A DNA stretch of 64,000 nucleotides from Coix lacryma-jobi var. lacryma-jobi (lineage: Eukaryota > Streptophyta > Magnoliopsida > Poales > Poaceae): assembly GCA_009763385.1 (NCBI GenBank), contig CM019822.1, forward strand, positions 14,341,950 through 14,405,949. Direction: 5' to 3'. The notes below the pieces were generated by a model, which was not told the origin of the DNA, ran no database searches, and saw only the letters and a program-made list of their open reading frames with translations. Each line of letters begins with the position of its first letter. The stretch's first letter is position 1. Positions 11,701 through 22,951 of this stretch are shown one piece after another. A program made the position numbers and the translations under genes.

Positions 11701-13151
11701 GAGGACCTGCCTGACATCGAGCTTGACCGACCAGTATGGCCGTTTCCCGACGCGCCGAGCCCGTCCCTTGCCATGGTCCCCGTCGAGCAACCGGTCCAGC
11801 GGGGGGCCCCGCGCGAGGTGCGGTCCATCTTCCGGGAGGTGGCCGAGCTCATGGCGGAGGCGGAGCGGTCCTGCTCTGAGGAGGCGGGCCGGTCCGCACA
11901 GGTGTCGGCCGCCCTCGCGAGGGCTGAGGCGGAGCTTCAAGATCTCCGCGCTGAGCTGAGCCGGAACGCCCAAATGGCGAGCCGGCTCAACGAGGCGGAG
12001 GCGGAGGTCCGGGCGGCTCGAGGTGAGGTCGCTCGATCCAAGGAGGAGGCCGCCGCCGCTCTCGAGGCGTCGAGGAAGGAGGCCGCGGACGCCCGAAGCG
12101 AGGCCACCTCCGCCCGGGCTGAAGCTGAGGCGGCGAAGAAGGAGGCCGCTGACGCCCGAGGCGAGGCTGCCACCGCCCGAACCGCAGCGGAGGCGGCGAG
12201 AAAGAGGCTGAGGATGCTCAACGCGATGCCGCCGCCGCTCGGTCCGCAGCGGAGGCGGCGAAGAAGGAGGCCGAAGACGCCGAGAGCGGTGTCGCCACCG
12301 CCCGAGCTGCCGAGGGGGCGGCGCGGCAGGAGGTGATCCGAAAGGATCTGGCCCTCGTGGAGGCGGGCAAGCTGATCGAGGAGCTTAGGTCCGAGAAGCT
12401 CCTCATGCTGGCCGAGAAGCGCAGGCTCGAGCAGCGCGCTGAGGGCCTTACCAGCGACCTCGCCGCACTGGGGCAACATTGCGATGGTGAGGCTTACACC
12501 TTGTCCTTGTTTGGGCCTCGAAGTTTTTTGTTACGCCGCAGTCTCACTCTTCCTCGTTCGTTGCGCAGGGGTCGAGAAGACGGTCGAGGAGCTCCGCGGG
12601 ACGAACCAGGCTCTCTTGGACCAACTCCAAGACGAGACGATGGTGGCGGAGCGGGCTCGCACTTCCCTCGACCGGCTCGGCTCCATGTGGGGTGTTCCTC
12701 CGGTGGCTGCGGCAGAAGGTGCGGTGGCCCGAGGCGACGCCTTGGTCGACGCCTTGTGCTTCCTCGACGTAGCGGCGCGGGACCGTGTCCGGCAAGCTCT
12801 CCATCATGGCGTCAAGCAGACGCTCGCGGTCGTCCGCTCTGGCTTCCGCTTCCCGGTCCACGTTGTCGCCAATGGTTTCATCGAGATCGAGGGAAGGACG
12901 AGGAGTGGAACAACCGCCGTGTCGACAAAATCTTGGAGAAGATGGAGAGGCCGGGGACGTCGCTCGCGAAGATCTTCGAGGAGGACGTGCTGCCTCCTGA
13001 CGCCAGCAGCGGTGTCGAGGACCCTCCTCCCTCTAGCTCGGGTGTCGAGGCTGAGCCCGCCGTGGAAGACCTCGGGAGGAGTATCATACCGACGAAGATT
13101 AGGGCCTGCGTGCCAAATTTGGGCGTCGAGGCCCCTGTAAGAATTTTATGA
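8724..13151 (+). CDS. Antisense extra gene (aORF) of element C, with introns; several frame breaks
   Basis: It runs opposite to the gag-pol of C. The N-terminal part (about 8784-9060) has FTRYHRMGLGVPPSRF and HFSPNSISHAAIYAAVCE, the pattern of the plant domain Pfam calls putative gypsy-type transposon (Transposase_28). A Lys/Arg-rich, Ser/Glu/Asp-rich segment follows (9800-10060), then a basic KRSYQEVDLAASKRAK region (10881-10930). A long Ala/Glu heptad coiled coil spans 11773-12700, and a C-terminal domain ends at about 13151. GT-AG introns fit at 10797-10878, 11058-11133 and 12487-12568, each restoring a sensible frame; one at 9657-9766 is weaker. Frameshifts near 9060 and 12890 break the product. 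Such antisense genes are known in Tat elements, but their role is not settled. Confidence 0.7.
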
Positions 13152-13645
13152 CATGAATGAGGGTCCGTCGAGACCCGTATGTATATATGACTTGTTTGTT
13201 TAAAGGAGTTGTTTTCTTCTCAAATGCGTTGACCACTTCTCTTTGTTGCAAGCTCGAGTTTCTGCTAGCTTAGTCTGTGTTCCTTCGATACGTCGCGAGC
13301 ACCTCGAGGGGAGGCGTAGGTAGGGTACCGGCCCCCGGGGGCGTCTAACGTCTACGTCGACGCTCCCGACCTTGGAGGCTCGAGGTATTTTAGGATTTAG
13401 ACGTCGCTAGTTCACTCGAGGCACGAGTCGAGATGAGGGTCGAATTTTTGAAAAGAAAACGCGTTTTTCCGGAGTCTGGGGGGGGGGTGACCCCTTGCCA
13501 GCCCCCGAGGGAGGCTCGACCCTGAGCAAAGCAGGGTCGAGGCTACCTTAAGTTGCTAAGCAAAATGAAAGACAATGCACGAGTTTGTTCATTCATTTTG
13601 GGCGTGTTTGTACAAAGCAACAAAATGAATGAGGCCTCGAGGCCT
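13152..13645. other. Convergent gap between antisense gene and integrase of element C
   Basis: I see no ORF. The 3' ends of the plus-strand antisense gene and the minus-strand pol face each other here. The sequence is moderately AT-rich around 13180-13290 and then GC-rich, with a run of nine G at 13480-13488. It presumably holds polyadenylation signals for one or both transcripts. Confidence 0.5.
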
Positions 13646-14930
13646 TTAAGGGTAGAAGCGACGTAGCTGAGATATGTTCCACGCGTTCGCCAGGATCCTG
13701 CCTTGTCGTCGTAGAGCTTGTATGTTCCTGGCTTGAGCACCTTAGCTACGGTGTATGGGCCCTCCCATGGAGGGGTGAGCTTATGGCGCCCTCGATTATC
13801 TTGCAGTCGTCGAAGCACGAGGTCCCCCACCGCCAGGTCCCTCTTGCGCACGTGCTTGTCGTGGTAGCGTCGAAGTGTTTGCTGGTAGCGCGCGGAGTTG
13901 ATGAGCGCCACGTCTCGGGCTTCCTCGAGCTGGTCCTTGGCGTTGGCGAGCTTTCTCGTCGTTGGTTTGCTCGTTGTAGGCTCGAAGTCGAGGGGAGCCG
14001 TACTCGAGGTCCGTAGGCAAGACAGCCTCGGCGCCGTAGGTTAGGAAGAACGGAGTGAACCCGGTGGCTCGACTCGGCGTAGTCCTGAGGCCCCACAGCA
14101 CCGAGGGGAGCTCTGCAGCCCACCCCTTTCCGAAGTTTTTGAGGGTCTTGAACAGCCTCGGCTTCAGCCCATGGAGTATCATGCCGTTGGCCGCTCGACC
14201 TGCCCGTTGCATTGAGGGTATGCGACCGCGGCCCAGGTCACGCGAATGCTGTTGTCGTCGCAGAAGTTGGTGAACTTTTTGCCCGTGAATTGGGTGCCAT
14301 TGTCGGTGATGATGACGTTAGGCACCCCAAACCGGTACATGATGTCTGCGATGAACTCGACGGCTTTCTCGGAGGTGGGGTCGCCTATGGGCTTGGCCTC
14401 GATCCACTTGGTGAACTTGTCGATGGCCACGAGCATGTGTGTGTACCCTCCACTTGTCCTTTTGAGGGGACCCACGAGGTCGAGCCCCAAACGGCGAATG
14501 GCCAAGTGATTGGGATCATCTGCAGGGCGTGTGCGCTGGTGCGTCTGCTTGGCGTAGAATTGACATCCATGGCATGCTCGGACCAAGCGCTTGGCGTCCC
14601 CAATGGCGGTCGGCCAATAGAAGCCTTGACGGAAGGCGTTCCCAACCAGGGTCCTTGGTGCTGCGTGGTGGCCGCAAGCCCCGAGTGCATGTCGTCGAGG
14701 AGCTTGCGTCCTTCCTCGAGGGGGATGCAGCGCTGAAGGATCCCAGTCGGCTTCGTCGGTACAGTTCCCGTTCGTCGCCGTAGGTGACGTAGGTCTTGGC
14801 CCTTCGAGCAATGCGTCGAGCCTCCGTCTTGTCTTCCGGTAGCACGCCTTGCGTTAAGTAGTCGAGGAAGGGCGTCCGCCAGTCGAGGGGTCGTGTCGAA
14901 GAAGAGGCGGGTGCGTCGATCTGCATGCCT
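13646..14930 (-). pseudogene. pol: Integrase of element C (frame-broken)
   Basis: The minus-strand translation shows the zinc-binding region HGCQFYAK with its upstream partners. The catalytic core follows: DLVGPLK (first Asp), ITDNGTQF (second Asp), CNGQVER (Glu). The C-terminal part has DLVLRRL and WEGPYTVAKVLKPGTY, and pol ends at the stop codon at 13646-13648 after the typical AWNISQLRRFYP ending. Frame changes occur near 14180, 13900 and 13700. The enzyme would insert the cDNA into host DNA, but this copy is broken. Confidence 0.88.
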
Positions 14931-16597
14931 CAGCGGGTGTCGAGGGGTCATCCTCGAGGCGTGGTGTCGAAGGCGAGCCCCCGTGCCCACTCGAGGGGTG
15001 GCGTCGAGGGGCCAGCCCCCGGGCCGATTTTGACGGATGGCTCGAAGATGTCCCTCGAGAAGACGTCTGGGAACCGTGCCGCGCGGGACGCCAACTTTGC
15101 CAGCTCGTCTGCGGCCTCGTTGTACTTTCGAGCTATGTGGTTGAGCTCGAGGCCGTAGAACTTATCTTCTAGCTTGCGCACCTCCCCGCAGTATGCCTCC
15201 ATCTTGGGATCGATGCAGCTTGAAGCCTTCATACCTGGTTGATGACGAGCTGCGAGTCTCCTCGGACGTCGAGGCGTCGACCCCGAGCTCGAGGGCGATG
15301 CGCAGCCCATTGACGAGGGCCTCGTACTCGGCGACGTTGTTGGAGGCGGGGAAGTGCAAGCGTAGCAGGTAGCGCATGTGGACTCCGAGGGGTGAGATGA
15401 CAGCAGGCCTGCGCCTGCCCCCGTCTTCATGAGGGATCCGTCGAAGTACATGGTCCAGAGCTCGGCTTGAATCTGCGCCGGCGGGAGCTGAGTGTCGGTC
15501 CATTCAGCAACGAAGTCCGCCAATGCTTGCGACTTGATGGCTTTTCGCGGAGCATAGGTGATGGCTTCCCCCATCAGCTCGGCAGACCACTTAGCGATGC
15601 GCCCCGTGGCCTCTCGGTTGTTGATAATCTCCCCGAGGGGGAAGGATGACACCACCGTTACGAGATGAGCGAGGAAGTAGTGCTGGAGCTTGCGTCTCGT
15701 GATGATGATGCCGTAGAGCAGCTTCTGGATGTGCGGGTACCGGATCTTGGCCTCGGAGAGCACCTCACTGGTGAAGTACACCGGGCGTTGGACCGGCAAT
15801 GCATGACCCTCCTCGTGCCTCTCGATGACTATGACCGCGCTGACCACCTGAGTGGTTGCGGCCACATAGAGGAGGAGAGGCTCGGGGGGATCGCCACCTT
15901 CGGCTGGTTGCGGAGGCACGAGAATTGGTGCGGAAGTCAGCAACCCCTTCAACTTGGTCAAGGCCTCCTCGGCTTCGACAGTCCACGCAAAGTGTTCCGT
16001 CTTCTTCAGCAGGCGGTAGAGGGGTAGCGCTTTTTCCCCTACTAGCCTCGAGATGAATCTGCTGAGAGCGGCTAGGCAGCCTGTCACTTTCTGCACACCC
16101 TTGAGGTCTCGAATTGGGCCCATCCTCGTGACTGCTGAGATTTTTTCGGGGTTGGCCTCGATCCCCCGTTGTGAGACAATGTAGCCTAGTAGCATGCCCC
16201 GAGGCACACCAAAGACACATTTCTCAGGGTTGAGCTTCACATTCTTGGCCCGGAGGCATTTGAACGTGGCCTCGAGATCGCTGATGAGGTTCCCGACTTT
16301 CTTGGTTTTACCACGATGTCATCGACGTAGGCCTCGACGGTTTTGCCTATGTGATCGCCAAAGATATGCTGCATGCAACGTTGGTACGTTGCCCCGGCGT
16401 TTCGAAGGCCGAAGGGCATTGTAACGTAGCAATACATACCAAAAGGCGTAACAAAAGAGGTAGCGAGCTCGTCGGACTCTTTCATCCTAATCTGGTGGTA
16501 GCCGGAATACGCATCGAGAAATGAAAGTACTTCACACCCCACAGTGGAATCGACAATCTGATCAATTCTAGGTAAAGGAAATGGAACTTTGGACATG
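14930..16597 (-). pseudogene. pol: RT (most of it) and two RNase H domains of element C
   Basis: On the minus strand the RT continues from the part at 51359-51660, which F separates from it. The motifs are LSFLDAYSGYHQIRM, TSFVTPFGMY and YVDDIV (catalytic Asp pair). After a frameshift near 16260 come a degenerate RNase H and then a second RNase H (MYFDGSL, NNVAEYEALVNGL, NEAADELAKLA). Two RNase H domains mark the Tat lineage. Frames shift again near 15400 and 15230. The copy is not functional. Confidence 0.88.
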
Positions 16598-16602
16598 CTT
16601 TA
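16598..16602. repeat. Target-site duplication of element F (left copy)
   Basis: CTTTA lies directly before the LTR start TGCGGATAC. The same five bases follow the other LTR at 51354-51358, inside the same RT gene. Confidence 0.93.
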
Positions 16603-17041
16603 TGCGGATACATGGGTGTATGCCGGGTCTCTGAGTGTTGAGTGATTGTCAACTGGGATGATGCGCATGTTCTTTGGCTTGTGTTGTGCAGGTGTCAAGC
16701 CCGGATACAATGATCGACGGCGAGGTGAAGGTCAAGTTGAGACGTGCTGTACTGACGGACCGGGTGCGGTGAAGGATGGGCGTGCCGTGCGGCGGACGTG
16801 CCATGCCGAGGTACCGAGCGTGAAGGGCGACGTAAAGCTTCGACTGAGGGACCAGAGGCCCGAGGATCAGCTGTGGTGGCTGGCAGCCTGTGACGACGAC
16901 AAGTGAAGAAATGCGGTCATGTGTTGCCTGAGTCGTAGAGTCGGGGACACGTGTCGGTGGACGGGGTGCACGGGAGGTGCATCCCATCTACGACGTCGGT
17001 TTGGTGGTAGAGCCAGGGAAAAACCATCGGATGGACGGTTT

Positions 17042-17266
17042 CCAGGTTTGAGCCTCAAAACCTGGGCGTGGACGGTTTCCGAGTTTGGCCACAAAACTCG
17101 GGCTGAGGACGGTTTCCAGGTTTGGGCCTCAAAACCTGGGCGCTGAGGGTTTGCTGAGTTTGGCCCCAAAACTCAGATGCTGGTGGGCTGGTTTCCCGGT
17201 TTGGGCCTCAAAACCGGGGGTTGGCTGGAAAAGGCTGGTTTCCCGGTTTGGGCCACAAAATCGGGG
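17042..17266 (+). repeat. Six hairpin repeats with covarying stems in the F LTR
   Basis: Six units share a GTTT-GRGCC/GGCC loop core and AAAAC. Their stems differ but stay paired: CCAGGTTT with AAAACCTGG (17042 and 17116), CCGAGTTT with AAAACTCGG (17079), CTGAGTTT with AAAACTCAG (17154), CCCGGTTT with AAAACCGGG (17195 and 17242). In the last unit one base is changed in this LTR (AAAATCGG) but paired in the 3' LTR copy. The other copy lies at 26572-26797. Confidence 0.8.
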
Positions 17267-18053
17267 GTGCAGAGCGAGGGCGGCACGTGGCGGCGATCCG
17301 GAGGTTGCGTCGAGGCAACGCTTCGAATTGTGAGGGCGTGGCCGTCGGATACACCTACCACCGAGTTGGTCCAGAATAACCCTAGGGTTTAGCTGGTTCG
17401 CTCTGTAATTAGAATAGAGAGGGGTAGAGTAGGAAATAGACTTAGGCTAGTAGTAGGATAAGTAGTCGGGAGACACCCTCCTCCCATCCATCTCAGTTTT
17501 AGCCATCTCAGTCATTTGCTCTCTTGCACTTAGGGTTTCCAGCTCTCCCATCCCCTGCTGTAGCTAGCTGAGATCCGCAGAGAGACTCACCTCTGTGTAC
17601 TGTTGATTTTGAGGAAAGGAGGCCGTAACCTCCTTTTCGTAGCATGTGTTTGCGCTTCGGCTGCAAGATCGTGGTGTCGATTCGCGTTTTGGTTGTGTTC
17701 TTCGCAGAATCCTTTTTCTCCATGATTTTCCCGTAGTTTGATCTCTTTGCTCGGTTCATCTTTTGCAAATCCGTTTGAACCATGTTGTTCTAGATCGTGA
17801 GGCACTTCTTTCCACTGAAGGAATTACTCTCTAACCTCACGGTCTAGGAGATCGATTGATTTTCGTTTCGGGTCAAGTTTTCTCCCTTCCCCCGAAATTC
17901 TTCGATTCATCGATTTGGAGATAGGTTCGAGCCATGATCTCTTAGAGATAGCTCACTATTCTCCTTGTGACTCTACTCACCAAGTTTGATCCCTAGAGGA
18001 TTTGTTTTGGGTGAGTTCGAGTCGAATCGGTGGACGAACCGTGAATTTGCGGG

Positions 18054-18336
18054 GTGACCGGACGCTGGCTCGGGACGACCGGACGCTAAGGCAGTGCATC
18101 CAGTGGTTGAAGGTTGTCGCTGTTTTAGTTTTGTATTGACCAGACGCTCGAGTCCTTCTGTGACCGGACGCACCTCGTGCACTGTTCACTGTGCTTCTCT
18201 TGATCGACCGGACGCTGGACCCTCGACTGGACGCTTGCGCACCGAGAGTCCGGTCACTTCCAGTAAGCTCCCAAACCGGTTTTTCTGCGACCGGACGCGT
18301 CCGGTGCTCCTTGACCGGACGTTGTCCAGAGTCCGG
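18054..18336 (+). repeat. Cluster of GACCGGACGC motifs in the F LTR
   Basis: About ten occurrences of GACCGGACGC or its reverse form GAGTCCGGTC lie within 280 bp, several slightly mutated. The cluster recurs at about 50798-51084 in the 3' LTR. Sireviruses are known for dense palindromic CCGGA-type motifs in their LTRs, which may act as cis-regulatory elements. Confidence 0.75.
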
Positions 18337-18610
18337 TCGTGACTGCTTTGTGCGTTCTCGTTCGCGGTTTGCTCGTTCGTTGTCGGTTTTGGTTTCCGTC
18401 TTTTGCGTTGGCTTACTAGAGTTGTATAGTGTCCCGCTGTGCTTCTTGGAGGCATCCACCCTACATCTAGGGTCGTGGACACTAGCAAGCTCTAGGGTTT
18501 GTCTTTCGGGGTGATTCTCGGGACAGTGGCTACTAGTTTCCGAAAGGAAATTTTGAAGCTCCCATTCACCCCCCTCTGGTCGCTTTCTGGTTGCTTCTCG
18601 GTTCTTCAAT

Positions 18611-18625
18611 TGGTATCGGAGCGGG
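18611..18625 (+). other. Primer binding site of element F
   Basis: TGGTATCGGAGCGGG follows the LTR end by two bases and is complementary to the 3' end of initiator methionine tRNA, the usual copia primer. Confidence 0.85.
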
Positions 18626-18671
18626 TTAAGGATCTTCCACCTTAGCCGGTTCTAGATCCACGGAAGGCAAC

Positions 18672-21359
18672 ATGGATCGCGATGTGGGCAAACCGCCGTT
18701 CTTTGATGGGACGAACTATGCGTATTGGAAGATACGCATGTCGGCCTATCTCCAGAGCATGGGCTCTTCTGTTTGGGAGATTTGCAACAGGGATGATTAC
18801 GTTGTCTTGGCTGCTCGTGTCACTCAGCTCCAGATCGATGAGCACGAGGCCAATAGCCGGGCACGTAACGCCTTGTTCTCCTGTTTGAGCATGTCCGATT
18901 TTGATCGCGTTTCTCACCTCCCCACGGCTCGCGAGATTTGGGCGACCCTCATGCGCTTCCATGAGGGAACCACTCAGGTCAAATCCCGCCTCTATGAGTC
19001 GCACAAGCGGGAGTATGAGAACTTTTGACATATGCCTGGCGAGAGCATAGAGAGTTTATTCGCTCGCTTTTAGGTTATTGTCAACAAGATGAGAGCGAAC
19101 AAGGAGTTGTTGCCTTTTGACGATCATGAGAGGGCTTTGAAGCTTTTGCACACTCTTGATCGGTCAGTGTGGGACTCAAAGGTCCAGGCGATCATCGAAT
19201 CGTCTAACTATGAGACCCTCACCTGCGACGAGCTCTTTAGTAAGCTCAAGTCTAGTGAGATTGACGCCATGTCGAGGGCTTCTTATGAGAATCCTTCTGG
19301 CCCGACTATGGCTTTGGTTTCTGGCTCTTCTAACCCCTCTGGAGGTTTTGCTCTTTCATCTCTCTTTTCTGTCATAGAGGACCAGCTTGAGTCTTTGGGG
19401 GATGACGAGTTGGCAATGCTTGCCAACCGGTTCTCGCAGTTCCACAACAACCGCATGAACCGTCGCCGCGGAGGAGGACGCTCAGGATGCTATGAGTGCG
19501 GCGACCCCGACCACTTCATCGCCAACTGCCCCAAGAAGAACAAGCATTCGGGGAAGGGCGATCATGGGCACAAGTACGACTCCGGCAAGCGCAAGGAGAA
19601 GTACGTTCCCCCGAGGCACAAGCGGAGGGGCGGCTTCGACAAGGAGTACATCAAGAAGAAGTACTTGGAGAAGGCCCAGGCTGAGCAGCGTGCGTTCTTC
19701 GCCACGCTCAGCGACGTCGACGGCTCGGATGACGACTCCGCTTGCTCAAGCGATGACGAGTCCGAGAAGAAGAAGTGGATCGAGGACAAGCTGAACGGTC
19801 TCTGCTTCTTCGCCGACGACGACGGCTTCTGCACCATGGCGCTTGGTGATGAGGTCGACGGCAAGCTGGAGCACTCCCCTCGGGACGACGACGACGACAC
19901 CTCCCAGGTATCCCTCACCCACGATGAGCTTTCTGCTGAGGTCGAGAAGCTTACTGCCGCGCTCCTTAGTCAGGACAAGTTGCTTAGGCGTGCCGCTAGA
20001 GAGCGCAAGGAGTTTAGGCAGAAGTGGGGGGACACGGTGAGAGAGCTTGAGTTTGCCGAGTCCACCGTAGTCGTGTCGGAGGAGGTTGAGTGTGAGATGT
20101 GCACCACGCACATGACTGACCTTCTCACTTTAAGAGGTAAGTATGCTGCGTTGGTAGGAGAGGTGGATGAGCTGAAGGCTAGACCTTCTCTGTTGGGTGC
20201 GTGCAAGACTTGCCCTGTCTTGCAATCTGAGTTGGCAGAGAAGAATGCCAAGATTGTGTCTCTTGAGGAGGCCAGCTCAGGTAGCACTTGTGTGGCTAGG
20301 TGTGCTTTGTGTGAGGGTTTGGAGATGGAGATTGCCAATATGAAGCATGGCAAGATGCAAACCGAGGAAGAAAACACATACATTCGGACCATCTTGTCAT
20401 GGGTCTCTTGTAGTGAGCCGCAGCTCGGGATGATGATCTCCCAATTTAAGCCAGCTGCTGGAGGTTCTGGTGTAGGTCTTGCTCAGGGTGTTGATCTTTC
20501 TGCTTTTGGGAAGATTGGAGAGTCGAGTGGTCTGAATCCTAGTGAGAAGCCCAACTCCACCACTACTCCTAAACTAACCAAGCTTCCACCTAAAGAGCCC
20601 GTCAAGCCTACCACCAAGGATGGGGTTTTTGAGGAACCTCCTAGAGCTCCACCCAAGAACCAAGTGTGGCATCCCAAACCCAACCACCTAAAGAACAAGC
20701 TGGATACAATGCCACCTATCCAGGAGGAGTTGCCACAGAAGGGCAAAGTGATCCACACCCACAGCCATGAGTACCAACAACCCCCTTTGCGTGCGGTGAG
20801 GTATCATTGTGATTTCTGTGGGAGAGATGGACACTTGAGCGAGTTCTGCTTTAGGCGCAAGAGAGAGGCGCGCCGTGCTAGGGAGATGAACAACACGGAC
20901 ATGTACCATCCTTTCCATGATGTACATGTGCCGAATGTTCAGAGGAGTGCTCCGAGGAGAGCAGCTAGGCCCAGAGGTCTAGAACCTCAAGTTCCCAGGC
21001 CTAGGCAGCAGAGAGCTCCGAGGAGAGATGCTAGGCCTAGAGGCGCAGTGCCTCAAGTTGCTAGGCCTAGGCCTCGTAGAGAGCGTGCCCGGCGGGAGCC
21101 TGCAGTTGTAGGCTATGGACCCCATGGCAGAGGCTTTGTAGTTGAGCATTTTCCCCCACCGCGTTTTGAGTATCGCGATGGACGCTCCTCCCTTAGCGGA
21201 CCACGTTTTCCTTTACGTGGTGATCGCTCCTCGCGTAGACGTGCTAGGAATGGTTTATCTGCTAACCGTTCTTTTGAGCAGCCGGCCCAACACTGGTATT
21301 CTTCCTACTTCACTAACCCCAGTGTTGGACCGTATGCTCACCCTATGTCTTTTTATTGA
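18672..21359 (+). pseudogene. gag: gag of element F (two in-frame stops)
   Basis: It opens with a copia gag domain (MDRDVGKPPFFDGTNYAYWK). Stops at 19026-19028 (TGA) and 19071-19073 (TAG) interrupt one continuous frame, then it is open to 21359. The zinc knuckle CYECGDPDHFIANCPKK lies near 19489, followed by a Lys-rich segment, an acidic stretch, a coiled coil (about 19920-20390) and a Pro-rich part. A second CX2C..H-like knuckle (CDFCGRDGHLSEFC) is near 20810, and an Arg/Pro-rich tail ends the frame. The length fits the extended gag of Sireviruses. The product would form virus-like particles. Confidence 0.88.
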
Positions 21360-21373
21360 TGTAGGTAAAGCGG

Positions 21374-22951
21374 TTGGAGGACATTTGGTTGGTGGATTCC
21401 GGTTGCTCGAGGCACATGACCGGAAACGCCAAGTGGTTCTCCAGCCTTAGCCCTGTTGCCGGAAAAGAGTACATAACCTTCGGCGACAATAGCAAAGGTA
21501 AGGTATTGTCTCGCGGGTCGGTGCGAGTTAATGAGCACTTTGTGTTGCGCGATGTTGCTCTTATTTCTAACTTGCATTTTAACCTTCTTTCTGTTTCACA
21601 ACTCTTTGACGACGACTATGAGATTCGTTTTAAACCGAATCTCAGTCGTATTTTGGATCCTCAGGGCAATCTTGTGTGTTTGATTTCGCCCTTTGGAAAA
21701 GTCTTTCGTGCGAATTTCTTGGAGTCTTTTGGCACTTCTCGTTGTCTTGTGGCAGGACCTTCCTCCTCTGATCTTTGGAAGTGGCATAGGAGACTTGGAC
21801 ATTTGAGCTTTGACTTGCTTGCAAGGCTTAGTTCACTTGGCCTAATCCGAGGATTGCCCAAGTTGCATATGGAGAAGGATCTTGTTTGCCACTCTTGTAG
21901 ACACGGGAAGATGGTTGCCGCTCCCCACCATCCAGTGACTCAGGTCATGACCAAGCGCCCTGGAGAGCTTTTGCACATGGACCTTGTTGGTCCGGCTCGG
22001 GTGAGCTCGGTTGGGGGGAAGTGGTATGTGCTTGTTGTTGTTGATGACTTTTCGAGATATTCGTGGGTCTTCTTTTTAGCTGAGAAGACCGAGACTTTCT
22101 CCTTTGCTCGCAATCTGATTTTGCGTCTTCAGAATGAGTTCCCTTTGAACTCGATGCGAGCAATTCGGAGTGATAATGGTTCCGAGTTTAAAAATTCGGA
22201 TTTTGAGAAGTTTTGTAACTCTTTGGGTTTGGAGCACCGGTTTTCTTCCCCTTACACACCGCCTCAAAATGGTGTGGTAGAGAGGAAGAATCGGACCCTT
22301 GTTGAGATGGCCAGGACGATGCTCGATGAGCATAGGGCTCCTAGGCGTTATTGGGCCGAAGCTATGAACACTGCGTGCTATATTTCCAATCGCATTTTTC
22401 TGAGAGCATTCTTGAAAAAGACTTCTTATGAGTTGCGTTTTGGTAGACAGCCCAAGGTGAGTTATTTTAGAGTCTTCGGTTGCCATTGTTTTATTTTGAA
22501 GAAAGGCAGCCTGGATAAATTTGAGTCTCGTTCTTCTGACGGTGTGTTTTTGGGTTATGGCACTCACACTCGAGCTTATCGTGTACTTAACCTTGACACT
22601 AACCGAGTCATGGAGACATCCGATGTCACCTTCGACGAGACCATGGTTTGTCCTTCTTCTCGTTTTGAGCATGCAGGTGATCATGAGGTTGGTGAGCCTC
22701 TTTTTGATGACGAGGACGAGGGTGCTGAAGGTATGGATGATCCAGCACCCCCTCCACCTGCCGTGCCGCAAAGAGCGGCTTCTACGACGACTCACGGTCC
22801 CGACACCTCTTCTTCCTGGGGCCGTGGGATCCGCTACCCCGAGCAGTACCATTTGTACCCGGGGAGGCACCAGCTGCTGTTGAGGGGGAGGCTACTTCAG
22901 CTCGGGAGGCACCACGACACATCCAGCGCCAGCACCTGCCTCAGCAGATGA
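21374..22951 (+). pseudogene. pol: Protease and integrase of element F
   Basis: The frame differs from gag, as in Sireviruses, and has no ATG at its beginning, so expression would need frameshifting or readthrough. Protease active site: WLVDSGCSRHMTG. A GAG-pre-integrase zinc motif follows (WHRRLGHLS with CHSCRHGK). The integrase core has LLHMDLVGP, IRSDNGSEF and NGVVERKN, giving the D,D,E triad. A Pro-rich linker ends the frame at 22951, where a frameshift to the RT frame occurs near 22870-22950. Confidence 0.9.

Larger units (their letters stand above)
16603..18608 (+). repeat. 5' LTR of element F
   Basis: 2006 bp, starting TGCGGATACATGGG and ending GGTTCTTCA. Two internal features stand out: a hairpin array at 17042-17266 and a CCGGACGC motif cluster at 18054-18336. 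Both recur in the 3' LTR. Confidence 0.92.

Noticed and set aside
13480..13488. Run of nine G as a structural signal
   Set aside because: A single homopolymer without a partner or repeat. It may be sequence noise.
18094..18514. Small Ser/Arg-rich frames in the F LTR (also 50839-51258)
   Set aside because: They arise from the GACCGGACGC motif repeats in the LTR, and similar frames exist on both strands.
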